A model generated the notes under the pieces. That model was not told the origin of the DNA. It did no database searches and saw only the letters and a list, made by a program, of their open reading frames with translations. From the NCBI GenBank assembly GCA_002393815.1, contig DGUB01000122.1:1-8553 (forward strand): DNA of 8,553 bases, read 5' to 3'. How positions within the stretch are numbered: position 1 is the stretch's first letter; the number at the start of each line of letters is the position of its first letter. Source of the DNA: Ruminococcus sp. UBA4321. Its GTDB lineage: Bacteria > Bacillota > Clostridia > Oscillospirales > Ruminococcaceae. The position numbers and the translations under genes were made by a program. Positions 1-4,482 of the stretch are shown piece by piece.

Positions 1-70
1 GGCGACAGCATTTATGACAGCAGGGATATGCTGGTACTGTAATTACTTCGTTAAAATAGATTCGATGTAA
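1..70 (+). other. possible 3' end of a plus-strand gene entering from the left, frame unresolved
   Basis: Two plus-strand frames are open from the window edge. Frame 1 reads GDSIYDSRDMLVL and stops with TAA at 40-42. Frame 2 reads a hydrophobic, Cys/Trp/Tyr-containing tail (contains FMTAGICWYCNYF) and stops with TAA at 68-70, which would overlap the end of the minus-strand gene at 43-249. Only 13 to 22 codons are visible, so neither can be assigned a product. No terminator hairpin lies between this region and the convergent small gene: the frame 1 stop ends at 42 and the opposite-strand stop begins at 43. Confidence 0.3.
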
Positions 71-249
71 TCACTTCTACTACCATCCCAAAACCATTTG
101 ATGCATTTTCCATCTACGAAAAAATGCTTGCAATTATCATAGCCATATAGTATGTGCGCACATTCAGGACATAGGCTTTTCATTTTTGATTTCAATTTCA
201 GAAAAATGCTGCCACATTCATCACAAATACCAATCGCTTCATTATCCAT
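43..249 (-). CDS. small Cys-rich zinc-ribbon-like protein, unknown function
   Basis: A 68-residue soluble protein with a CxxC pair at C9/C12, a second CPEC pair at C27/C30, then H32, C40, H42 and C49. The CxxC-x14-CxxC spacing is typical of a zinc ribbon, so zinc binding is a fair inference; the role (nucleic-acid binding, adaptor, or accessory protein) cannot be read from the sequence. The C-terminal half (NCKHFFVDGKC, then FWDGSRSDYI) resembles small Firmicutes proteins that I recall carrying another Cys shortly after C49; here the region reads KWFW, so one ligand may be lost. The start is supported by a GAGGTGA ribosome site 4 nt upstream and by a strong promoter at 308-337. No terminator is visible downstream. 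It appears to be a single-gene unit, and I recognise no named family. Confidence 0.75.
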   Translation of the reverse strand: MDNEAIGICDECGSIFLKLKSKMKSLCPECAHILYGYDNCKHFFVDGKCIKWFWDGSRSDYIESILTK

Positions 250-253
250 ATAA

Positions 254-260
254 TCACCTC
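254..260 (-). promoter_or_regulatory. ribosome binding site of the zinc-ribbon gene
   Basis: On the minus strand GAGGTGA lies 4 nt before the ATG at 249, with the GAGG core 7 nt away. It is close to the anti-SD optimum and fixes the start of this short gene. Confidence 0.75.
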
Positions 261-266
261 GCTATT

Positions 267-295
267 TTGACGCAACCGAGAAAGCCCAATATTTT
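267..295 (+). promoter_or_regulatory. candidate promoter for the structured RNA at 302-594
   Basis: TTGACG (267-272), a 17-nt spacer and TATTTT (290-295) make a moderate sigma-A match on the plus strand, predicting a start near 302. The -10 is only 4 of 6. It faces the stronger minus-strand promoter at 308-337 head-on, so both may not fire together. It is the best plus-strand candidate I can find upstream of the hairpin series. Confidence 0.3.
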
Positions 296-307
296 TTTAT
301 TACCAGA

Positions 308-337
308 ATTATACCACACGCAGGCGAAAAAAGTCAA
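308..337 (-). promoter_or_regulatory. sigma-A promoter of the zinc-ribbon gene
   Basis: On the minus strand TTGACT (332-337), an 18-nt spacer and a perfect TATAAT (308-313) predict a start near 301 and a leader of about 50 nt before the ATG at 249. Its -35 region, TTGACTTTTTTC, is identical over 12 bases to the -35 region of the pdxS promoter at 600-611. Confidence 0.75.
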
Positions 338-396
338 TCAGCGGCGGGGATTCGCCGAGTGAAAGTAAGCGTCAAGTATTTCGCGACTTGTATTCA

Positions 397-424
397 ATCA
401 GGCTCACCTCGCGGTGAGCCTGAT
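397..424. repeat. perfect 12-bp inverted repeat with TCGC loop
   Basis: ATCAGGCTCACC at 397-408 pairs fully with GGTGAGCCTGAT at 413-424 across a 4-base loop. It is one of the most stable hairpins in the window and has no T-run on either side, so it is not an intrinsic terminator. It sits inside the 369-378/446-455 helix of the candidate RNA. Confidence 0.8.
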
Positions 425-569
425 GCTTTACTATGGGACGTTGATTATTTGACGCATACTTTGAGGCTAATGACATTAACCTCGTAAAGGTATGCGATGT
501 CTTTATCGAGTTTCGTTTTAAGTCAGGGACATCGGTTATTATTGGGAAGTGATTAGATATGAGCAATTC

Positions 570-594
570 CCGCATCAGGTGATGCGGTTTTTTT
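570..594 (+). terminator. intrinsic terminator ending the 302-594 transcript
   Basis: CCGCATC (570-576), loop AGGT, GATGCGG (581-587), then seven T residues (588-594). This is a textbook plus-strand rho-independent terminator. It lies 110 bases upstream of pdxS and no plus-strand gene precedes it in the window except the fragment at the left edge, which is why a non-coding transcript is inferred. The 5' arm shares 570-571 with a possible GGGAA/TTCCC helix, and its CGCAT could pair with ATGCG at 492-496, so an antiterminated state is conceivable. Confidence 0.85.
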
Positions 595-599
595 ATAAT

Positions 600-628
600 T
601 TGACTTTTTTCAACTGGTACGATAAAAT
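600..628 (+). promoter_or_regulatory. pdxST promoter P1
   Basis: TTGACT (600-605), a 17-nt spacer and TAAAAT (623-628) form a good sigma-A promoter directly after the terminator, predicting a start near 635 and a leader of about 70 nt before pdxS. Its spacer contains the first AACTGG repeat. Confidence 0.6.
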
Positions 629-641
629 AAACGGAAACTGG
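612..641 (+). promoter_or_regulatory. AACTGG direct repeats, possible regulator site
   Basis: AACTGG occurs at 612-617 and 636-641, 24 bases apart (about two and a quarter helical turns), with similar flanks (CAACTGGTAC and AAACTGGATA). Regulators of the PdxR/MocR family are known to control pdxST in several Firmicutes through direct repeats; as I recall their site resembles AAAGTGGA, which the second copy matches except at one base. No such regulator gene is in the window. Relative to P1 the first copy overlaps the spacer (repression); relative to P2 both copies lie upstream of the -10 (activation). Confidence 0.35.
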
Positions 642-664
642 ATATATCCAAATCAGAAACTAAC

Positions 665-673
665 TGCTATAAT
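665..673 (+). promoter_or_regulatory. possible second pdxST promoter P2, extended -10
   Basis: TGCTATAAT (the TGNTATAAT extended -10 form) has a perfect -10 at 668-673 but no recognisable -35 at the expected place (645-650 reads TATCCA). Such a promoter is typical of activator dependence. The predicted start near 680 leaves about 24 nt to the pdxS ATG, with GAGGA at 692-696. Confidence 0.4.
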
Positions 674-703
674 GATAAAAAACACGAAAGTGAGGAAATT
701 ATC

Positions 704-1576
704 ATGGAAGACAGATATCAATTAAACAAGGAACTGGCACAAATGCTCAAGGGCGGAGTTATTATGGACGTTACAACACCAGAACAGGCTGTCATTGCGC
801 AGGAAGCAGGTGCATGTGCAGTCATGGCACTTGAACGGATACCGGCTGACATCAGAGCCGCTGGCGGAGTATCAAGAATGAGCGATCCTGCTATGATCCG
901 TTCGATTCAGGAAGCTGTTACGATTCCCGTTATGGCAAAATGCCGTATCGGTCACTTTGTGGAAGCGCAGATACTTGAAGCAATAGAGATCGACTATATC
1001 GACGAGAGCGAAGTCCTTTCTCCTGCCGACGATGTTTACCACGTTGATAAGCGGCAGTTCAAAGTACCGTTCGTCTGCGGTGCGAGAGATCTCGGAGAAG
1101 CTCTGCGCCGTATTGCCGAGGGTGCTTCGATGATACGCACTAAGGGTGAACCGGGCACGGGCGATATCGTGCAGGCCGTCAGACATATGAGAATGATGAA
1201 TTCGCAGATACGCCACGCAGTATCTCTCAGTGAGGATGAACTGTATGAAGAAGCAAAGAAGCTGCAGGTGCCGTATGATCTGCTGAAACAAGTCCATGAC
1301 AGCGGCAGGCTTCCCGTTGTTAATTTTGCGGCAGGCGGCGTGGCAACTCCTGCTGATGCAGCCCTTATGATGCAGCTCGGAGCAGAGGGCGTGTTCGTCG
1401 GTTCGGGTATATTCAAATCAGGCGATCCCGTAAAACGTGCTTCAGCAATCGTTCAGGCTGTGACCAACTATACAGACGCCAAACTGATAGCAGAGCTTTC
1501 ATCAGGACTTGGAGAAGCAATGGTCGGCATCAATGAACAGGAAATTGCTCTGCTGATGGCAGAAAGGGGCAGATAA
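704..1576 (+). CDS. pdxS: pyridoxal 5'-phosphate synthase, lyase subunit PdxS
   Basis: A 290-residue TIM-barrel enzyme, full length for the family. It makes PLP in the cytoplasm from ribose 5-phosphate, glyceraldehyde 3-phosphate and ammonia supplied by PdxT. The catalytic residues are visible: D22 in [14 protein letters not shown]79 in MAKCRIGHF (the imine lysine, K81 in the Bacillus subtilis numbering) and K147 in RTKGEPGTG (K149). The phosphate-binding glycine segments near the C-terminus ([23 protein letters not shown]) are intact. The family forms a dodecamer carrying twelve PdxT subunits. GAGGA at 692-696, 7 nt before the ATG, supports the start. The stop codon overlaps the pdxT start by one base (TAATG), a sign of translational coupling. 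Expression is probably driven from 600-673. Identification is secure. Confidence 0.98.
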   Translation: MEDRYQLNKELAQMLKGGVIMDVTTPEQAVIAQEAGACAVMALERIPADIRAAGGVSRMSDPAMIRSIQEAVTIPVMAKCRIGHFVEAQILEAIEIDYIDESEVLSPADDVYHVDKRQFKVPFVCGARDLGEALRRIAEGASMIRTKGEPGTGDIVQAVRHMRMMNSQIRHAVSLSEDELYEEAKKLQVPYDLLKQVHDSGRLPVVNFAAGGVATPADAALMMQLGAEGVFVGSGIFKSGDPVKRASAIVQAVTNYTDAKLIAELSSGLGEAMVGINEQEIALLMAERGR

Positions 1577-2133
1577 TGGTCGGTATTCTGGCTGTACAGG
1601 GTGCATTTATCGAACATGCACACTGTCTGGAACAGCTTTCACAGGATTATGTATTATTAAGAAAAAAATCCGATATTCCGCAGAATCTCGAACGTCTGAT
1701 TCTCCCCGGCGGTGAAAGCACTGTACAGAGAAAACTGCTTCATGAACTGGATTTGTTTTCAGTTCTTAAAAATAAAATTCTCGAAGATATGCCGGTATTC
1801 GGTACATGTGCCGGACTGATTCTGCTTGCAGAACAGATTGCGGAAGAATCTACAAACGGTTTTCAGAGCCTTCCTGTTCTTGTCCGCAGGAATGCCTATG
1901 GGCGTCAGCTGGGCAGTTTTTCCGAAGAAGGCACAGTCGGAGAATTTTCAGGCTTTCCGATGCGATTCATCCGTGCGCCGTATATTGAAAAAATCCTGCA
2001 TCCGGATGTGCAGATTCTGAATTTGACAGAGAATCATATCACTGCTGTGAAGTATAAAAATCAGATGGGAACGGCTTTTCATCCGGAATTAACAGACGAT
2101 TTGCGGATTCATAAATTATTTCTTGCTTTATAG
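1576..2133 (+). CDS. pdxT: pyridoxal 5'-phosphate synthase, glutaminase subunit PdxT
   Basis: A 185-residue class I glutamine amidotransferase that hydrolyses glutamine and channels ammonia into PdxS. The triad is present: nucleophile C78 in FGTCAGLILLA, with H169 and E171 in GTAFHPELT. The PGGEST oxyanion-side motif (44-49) and the N-terminal GILAVQGAF segment (3-11) are characteristic of PdxT. The length is slightly short of the usual 190-200. The ATG overlaps the last base of the pdxS stop, and AAGGGG within the end of pdxS serves as ribosome site. The product acts in the cytoplasm in the PdxS/PdxT complex. Transcription ends at the hairpin just downstream. Confidence 0.97.
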   Translation: MVGILAVQGAFIEHAHCLEQLSQDYVLLRKKSDIPQNLERLILPGGESTVQRKLLHELDLFSVLKNKILEDMPVFGTCAGLILLAEQIAEESTNGFQSLPVLVRRNAYGRQLGSFSEEGTVGEFSGFPMRFIRAPYIEKILHPDVQILNLTENHITAVKYKNQMGTAFHPELTDDLRIHKLFLAL

Positions 2134-2141
2134 AATATTTA

Positions 2142-2169
2142 CACCGCCGGAATCCCGGCGGTGCTTTTT
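2142..2169 (+). terminator. intrinsic terminator of pdxST, between convergent genes
   Basis: CACCGCCGG (2142-2150), loop AATC, CCGGCGGTG (2155-2163), then C and five T residues. The 9-bp GC-rich stem starts 8 bases after the pdxT stop. On the minus strand the same stem is followed only by TAAATATTC, so it is a weaker terminator for metA, whose stop is at 2179, but may serve both. Confidence 0.88.
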
Positions 2170-2178
2170 GCATATTTC

Positions 2179-3084
2179 TCACAGTTCATAGGGTGTCACC
2201 TGATAAACACAGTAATTCAGCCAGTTGGAGAACAGCAGATTGGAATGTGCTTTCCATGTCATCACAGGTGCAAGTTCCGGATTATTTTCCGGAAAATAAT
2301 TCGCCGGAAGATTCGGATGCAGATTTTTCTTCACATCACGCCAGTATTCGCTTGCGAGTGTTCCGGCTTCATATTCCGGATGCCCGTTGACAAAGACCTG
2401 CTTTCCGTCTCTGGATGCAATCAGATAAGCCCCTGCCTGACGGGATTCTGCTAAAATATCAATTCCCTCTGTCAGATAGATATCTTCTGAGCGGATTCCG
2501 GTATATCTGGAGTGCGGCGCATAGAATACATCATCAAATCCCCTTGTCAGATTCGCATGCGCCGCTGTCAGATAATGCTGATAAATTCCGGAAAGCTTTT
2601 CCGGGAGCGGATATTTCGGAATCTGATAATGATAATATAATCCAGCCTGTGCCGCCCAGCAGAGATATAAAGTCGAGGTCACATGGGATTTGCTCCACTC
2701 CATAATCTCAGATAATTCTTTCCAGTAGTCCACCTGTTCATATTCCAGATTTTCAACCGGTGCGCCCGTGATAATCAGTCCGTCGTATCTCTGATTTTTG
2801 ATTTCGTCAAATGTTCTGTAATATTTTTCAAGATATTCACTTGTAATATTTTTATACTGGTGTGTCACAAGACGCAGAAATATCACTTCTGTCTGCAAAG
2901 GCGTGTTTGACAGCAGCCGGAGCAGATGGAGTTCTGTCTGCTGTTTCTGGGGCATGATGTTGACGACTGCAATTTTCAGCTGCCGGATGTCCTGATGCAG
3001 AGCCTGCTGTTCAGACATGACAAAGATATTTTCCTGTTCCAGTTTTTCCAGAACGGGCATATTTTCCTGTAAACGAATCGGCAT
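2179..3084 (-). CDS. metA: homoserine O-acetyltransferase, MetA family
   Basis: A 301-residue class I amidotransferase-fold acyltransferase of the methionine pathway, full length. It activates homoserine in the cytoplasm for sulfur incorporation. The catalytic residues fall at the family's own numbers: C142 (LYLCWAAQA), H235 and E237 (VNGHPEYEAG). Residue 111 is Glu (TGAPVEN); published work on MetA links E111 to acetyl-CoA and Gly111 to succinyl-CoA, so the product is most likely O-acetylhomoserine despite the common label succinyltransferase. The start is set by AGAAGG at 3092-3097, 7 nt upstream. The gene has its own consensus promoter and a long leader with upstream ORFs (see 3085-3302). 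It is convergent with pdxT and transcribed in the same direction as the transporter operon to its right. Confidence 0.96.
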   Translation of the reverse strand: MPIRLQENMPVLEKLEQENIFVMSEQQALHQDIRQLKIAVVNIMPQKQQTELHLLRLLSNTPLQTEVIFLRLVTHQYKNITSEYLEKYYRTFDEIKNQRYDGLIITGAPVENLEYEQVDYWKELSEIMEWSKSHVTSTLYLCWAAQAGLYYHYQIPKYPLPEKLSGIYQHYLTAAHANLTRGFDDVFYAPHSRYTGIRSEDIYLTEGIDILAESRQAGAYLIASRDGKQVFVNGHPEYEAGTLASEYWRDVKKNLHPNLPANYFPENNPELAPVMTWKAHSNLLFSNWLNYCVYQVTPYEL

Positions 3085-3126
3085 AGAATAACCTTCTTTC
3101 TGATTGTAATTTGTTTCTGCATGGCA

Positions 3127-3152
3127 ACAGCTCCCTCAGGCGAGAGAGCTGT
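3127..3152 (-). other. hairpin between the upstream ORFs and metA
   Basis: On the minus strand ACAGCTCTC (3144-3152) pairs with GGGAGCTGT (3127-3135) around an 8-base loop, giving eight Watson-Crick pairs and one G-U. It begins 2 nt after the stop of the Cys-rich ORF, so a ribosome stalled there would mask it. The 3' arm is followed by TGCCATGCAG, not a U-run, so it is not a terminator on this strand. Confidence 0.6.
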
Positions 3153-3153
3153 A

Positions 3154-3195
3154 CTAATCTTGGAGGTTACAATGGCATAAACAAAAATTCAACAT
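3154..3195 (-). CDS. candidate 13-residue Cys-rich leader peptide
   Basis: The ORF reads MLNFCLCHCNLQD, with Cys at residues 5, 7 and 9. Its ATG overlaps the stop of the preceding 22-codon ORF (ATGTTGA), a common form of translational coupling, but it has no good ribosome site of its own. A cluster of codons for one amino acid is what a tRNA-sensing leader would show, and cysteine is metabolically close to metA. The ORF is very short and could be chance. Confidence 0.35.
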   Translation of the reverse strand: MLNFCLCHCNLQD

Positions 3196-3257
3196 CGTTC
3201 TGTTCCACGCATTCGGTCACGACCACGAAGCACAGAACGGAGTCTTTTTAAAATCAT
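3189..3257 (-). CDS. candidate 22-residue Arg-rich upstream ORF
   Basis: The ORF begins MILKRLRSVLRG and ends RMRGTERC. Ten of its 22 residues are basic (nine Arg, one Lys), and the final sense codon is Cys. AAAGGAG lies 8 nt before the ATG at 3257, as strong a ribosome site as any in the window, and the ORF is the first one after a consensus promoter. These points favour translation. A two-codon ATG AAA TGA starts 5 nt upstream. I do not recognise a named peptide family. It could be a regulatory uORF, a small functional peptide, or coding by accident within a structured RNA. Confidence 0.5.
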   Translation of the reverse strand: MILKRLRSVLRGRDRMRGTERC

Positions 3258-3308
3258 TTCATAAACTCCTTTCTATTCTTTGTAAGCCTGTATGCTTTGT
3301 ATGCATTT

Positions 3309-3337
3309 ATTATACCATGATTTCATATACATGTCAA
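3309..3337 (-). promoter_or_regulatory. consensus sigma-A promoter of metA
   Basis: On the minus strand TTGACA (3332-3337), a 17-nt spacer and TATAAT (3309-3314) match the consensus at every base, predicting a start near 3302. A promoter this strong usually needs downstream or operator control, in keeping with the complex leader. Confidence 0.85.
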
Positions 3338-3340
3338 ATT

Positions 3341-3355
3341 GTTATTTTTAATAAC
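3341..3355. promoter_or_regulatory. AT-rich palindrome upstream of the metA -35
   Basis: GTTATT/AATAAC around three T residues lies 3 bases upstream of the -35. It could be an operator or an AT-rich UP element. As a terminator for the transporter operon it is weak: six mostly AT pairs and no U-run. A second weak pairing (TATCAT/GTGATA, minus strand, around 3359-3375) is also unconvincing, so I find no clear terminator after the operon. Confidence 0.35.
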
Positions 3356-3384
3356 GGATTATCACTTTTTATGATATCTGAATT

Positions 3385-4482
3385 TTATGAGTTTTCAGTT
3401 ATTATCTTTCCGGATGTTTCTGCAAGTTTCAGAAGTTCAAGATTTTTCTGGTTCATTGTGCCGAATTCCGTACAGGCACAAATCACACTCCGGCATTTTT
3501 CAAGCACAGCAGCAGCTTTCTGAAACTGCATTTCTGAAACAGGCTCAAAAGCTTCCTCTGTAATCACTTCCGATGCAAGTGCCGAAGCAACCGGATATTC
3601 GATATCATTTTCATGCAGGATTCCGCAGGCAAACGGAATGCCCTGTCTCTGTAATCTTCGGTAAACAGGAATTCCCGTTCCTCCTCCGCCGATGATGAAA
3701 ACTTCCGGCTGTCCCTTTACGGATTCCAGTTCCGCTCCTGTGACAGGATGATATGTTCCACAGGAAATCTGATACAATGCTCTGATATAATCATCTTTGA
3801 AGATTTCTTCAGGCGTTCCGGTACGGTCGATTTTTCCGTTCCGGATGCACAAAATCCTGTCCGAAACCCGTTCTGCCAGTTCAAGTTCATGCAGGGATAC
3901 AATCACGCCGATATGCTTTTCTTTTGCCAGTCTGCGAATCAGCATCAGCAATTCGAGTTTATGCTTCATATCCAGAAAAGAGGTTGGTTCATCCAGAACC
4001 AGAATTTCCGGTTCCTGACAGACCGCCCTCGCCAGCATGATACGCTGTCTCTGTCCGTCACTGAGTTTTAAAAATGCTCTGTCACGAAGTTCCGTGACAT
4101 GTGTCATTTCCATAGCTTCTGCGACTTTCTGACGGTCATGCTCCGAGAGAATGCCGAGCCGTCCGGTATACGGATACCTTCCGGAAGAAACGACATCTTC
4201 ACAGGTCATCAGTTCCGGGTCAATCCGAACTGTCAGCACAACAGACATGATTTTTGCAAGTTCGCGTTCTGAAATATGCGCTTTCTCATGAAGATACACT
4301 GTCCCTGCCAGCGGTGCAAGCTGAGCCGAGATAGCCTTCAAAAGTGTTGATTTTCCTGCTCCGTTTGCACCGATAAATGTCACAATTTCACCAGGATTCA
4401 CAGAAAAATCCAGCCCCTGCACGACGATATGCTTACCATATCCGACAATCAGATTTTCCGTCCGCAATAAGTTATCATTCAT
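3385..4482 (-). CDS. ABC transporter ATPase (FecE/BtuD type) with extra C-terminal domain
   Basis: A 365-residue cytoplasmic ATPase that would power the permease encoded just upstream. Residues 1-250 are the ABC domain: Walker A GANGAGKST (38-46), signature LSDGQRQR (140-147, Asp in place of the first Gly of LSGGQ), Walker B ILVLDEP (160-166), D-loop SFLD (168-171) and switch H198. The usual Q-loop glutamine appears replaced, since the segment reads SVVLTVR (80-86); I recall this VVLT form in a subset of FepC-like ATPases. Residues from about 255 to 365 go beyond the usual 250-260 and form a separate domain starting VFIIGGGGTGIPVYRRL, with a glycine-rich loop like a nucleotide-binding Rossmann fold. 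The start overlaps the permease stop by 8 nt, with AGGAG at 4494-4498. It is the last gene of the operon. Confidence 0.93.
   Translation of the reverse strand: MNDNLLRTENLIVGYGKHIVVQGLDFSVNPGEIVTFIGANGAGKSTLLKAISAQLAPLAGTVYLHEKAHISERELAKIMSVVLTVRIDPELMTCEDVVSSGRYPYTGRLGILSEHDRQKVAEAMEMTHVTELRDRAFLKLSDGQRQRIMLARAVCQEPEILVLDEPTSFLDMKHKLELLMLIRRLAKEKHIGVIVSLHELELAERVSDRILCIRNGKIDRTGTPEEIFKDDYIRALYQISCGTYHPVTGAELESVKGQPEVFIIGGGGTGIPVYRRLQRQGIPFACGILHENDIEYPVASALASEVITEEAFEPVSEMQFQKAAAVLEKCRSVICACTEFGTMNQKNLELLKLAETSGKIITENS

Larger units (their letters stand above)
302..594 (+). ncRNA. candidate structured non-coding RNA of unrecognised family
   Basis: This stretch has no credible protein gene but contains a series of long-range helices ending in an intrinsic terminator. 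In order: CGGCG/CGCCG (342-346/353-357); a 10-bp closing helix with one G-U pair, GCGTCAAGTA/TATTTGACGC (369-378/446-455); nested inside it, a perfect 12-bp hairpin (397-408/413-424); a long interrupted hairpin with CGCATAC/GTATGCG (453-459/490-496), TTT/AAA, GAGG/CCTC (463-466/480-483) and TAAT/ATTA; CGATGTC/GACATCG (495-501/528-534); GGGAA/TTCCC (544-548/567-571); and the terminator hairpin. Neighbouring helices share 2-3 bases, which suggests coaxial stacks or alternative folds. I see no diagnostic motif of tmRNA, RNase P, SRP RNA, T-box or SAM-I. The 5' end is uncertain (roughly 302 to 340). It could instead be a long regulated leader of pdxST, but a strong promoter downstream of the terminator argues for an independent RNA. 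Confidence 0.5.
3085..3302 (-). promoter_or_regulatory. structured 5' leader of metA with upstream ORFs
   Basis: The predicted transcript starts near 3302 and runs about 218 nt before the metA ATG. In transcript order it holds a strong ribosome site (AAAGGAG), a 22-codon ORF, an overlapping 13-codon Cys-rich ORF, a hairpin (3127-3152) and the metA ribosome site. The 22-codon ORF lies over an 8-bp stem, CGTTCTGT/ACAGAACG (3232-3239/3196-3203), that encloses a GGTC/GACC element. I see no SAM-I core and no U-run after either hairpin, so a transcription attenuator is not evident; control at the translation step is more likely. Confidence 0.5.

Noticed and set aside
340..460. IS200/IS605 end or TnpB guide-RNA scaffold remnant
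   Set aside because: TCAA tetramers and a hairpin near GGGACGTTGA looked suggestive, but there is no transposase or TnpB gene, the helices do not match a known right-end scaffold, and no element boundary is visible.
372..575. 67-codon open frame on the minus strand
   Set aside because: No ribosome site precedes its ATG, its first codons lie in the plus-strand terminator stem, and it runs through the perfect hairpin at 397-424. RNA structure explains the region better.
872..1416. long minus-strand open frames inside pdxS
   Set aside because: They are shadows of a highly conserved gene, lack ribosome sites and encode no recognisable protein.
3127..3152. transcription terminator or attenuator before metA
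   Set aside because: The stem is good but no U-run follows on the minus strand, and no competing antiterminator is evident.
3085..3302. SAM-I, T-box or cobalamin riboswitch in the metA leader
   Set aside because: I could not find the SAM-I core, a T-box AGGGTGG(N)ACCGCG segment, or a B12 box. GCCATTG at about 3171-3177 (minus) only partly resembles GCCACTG and stands alone.
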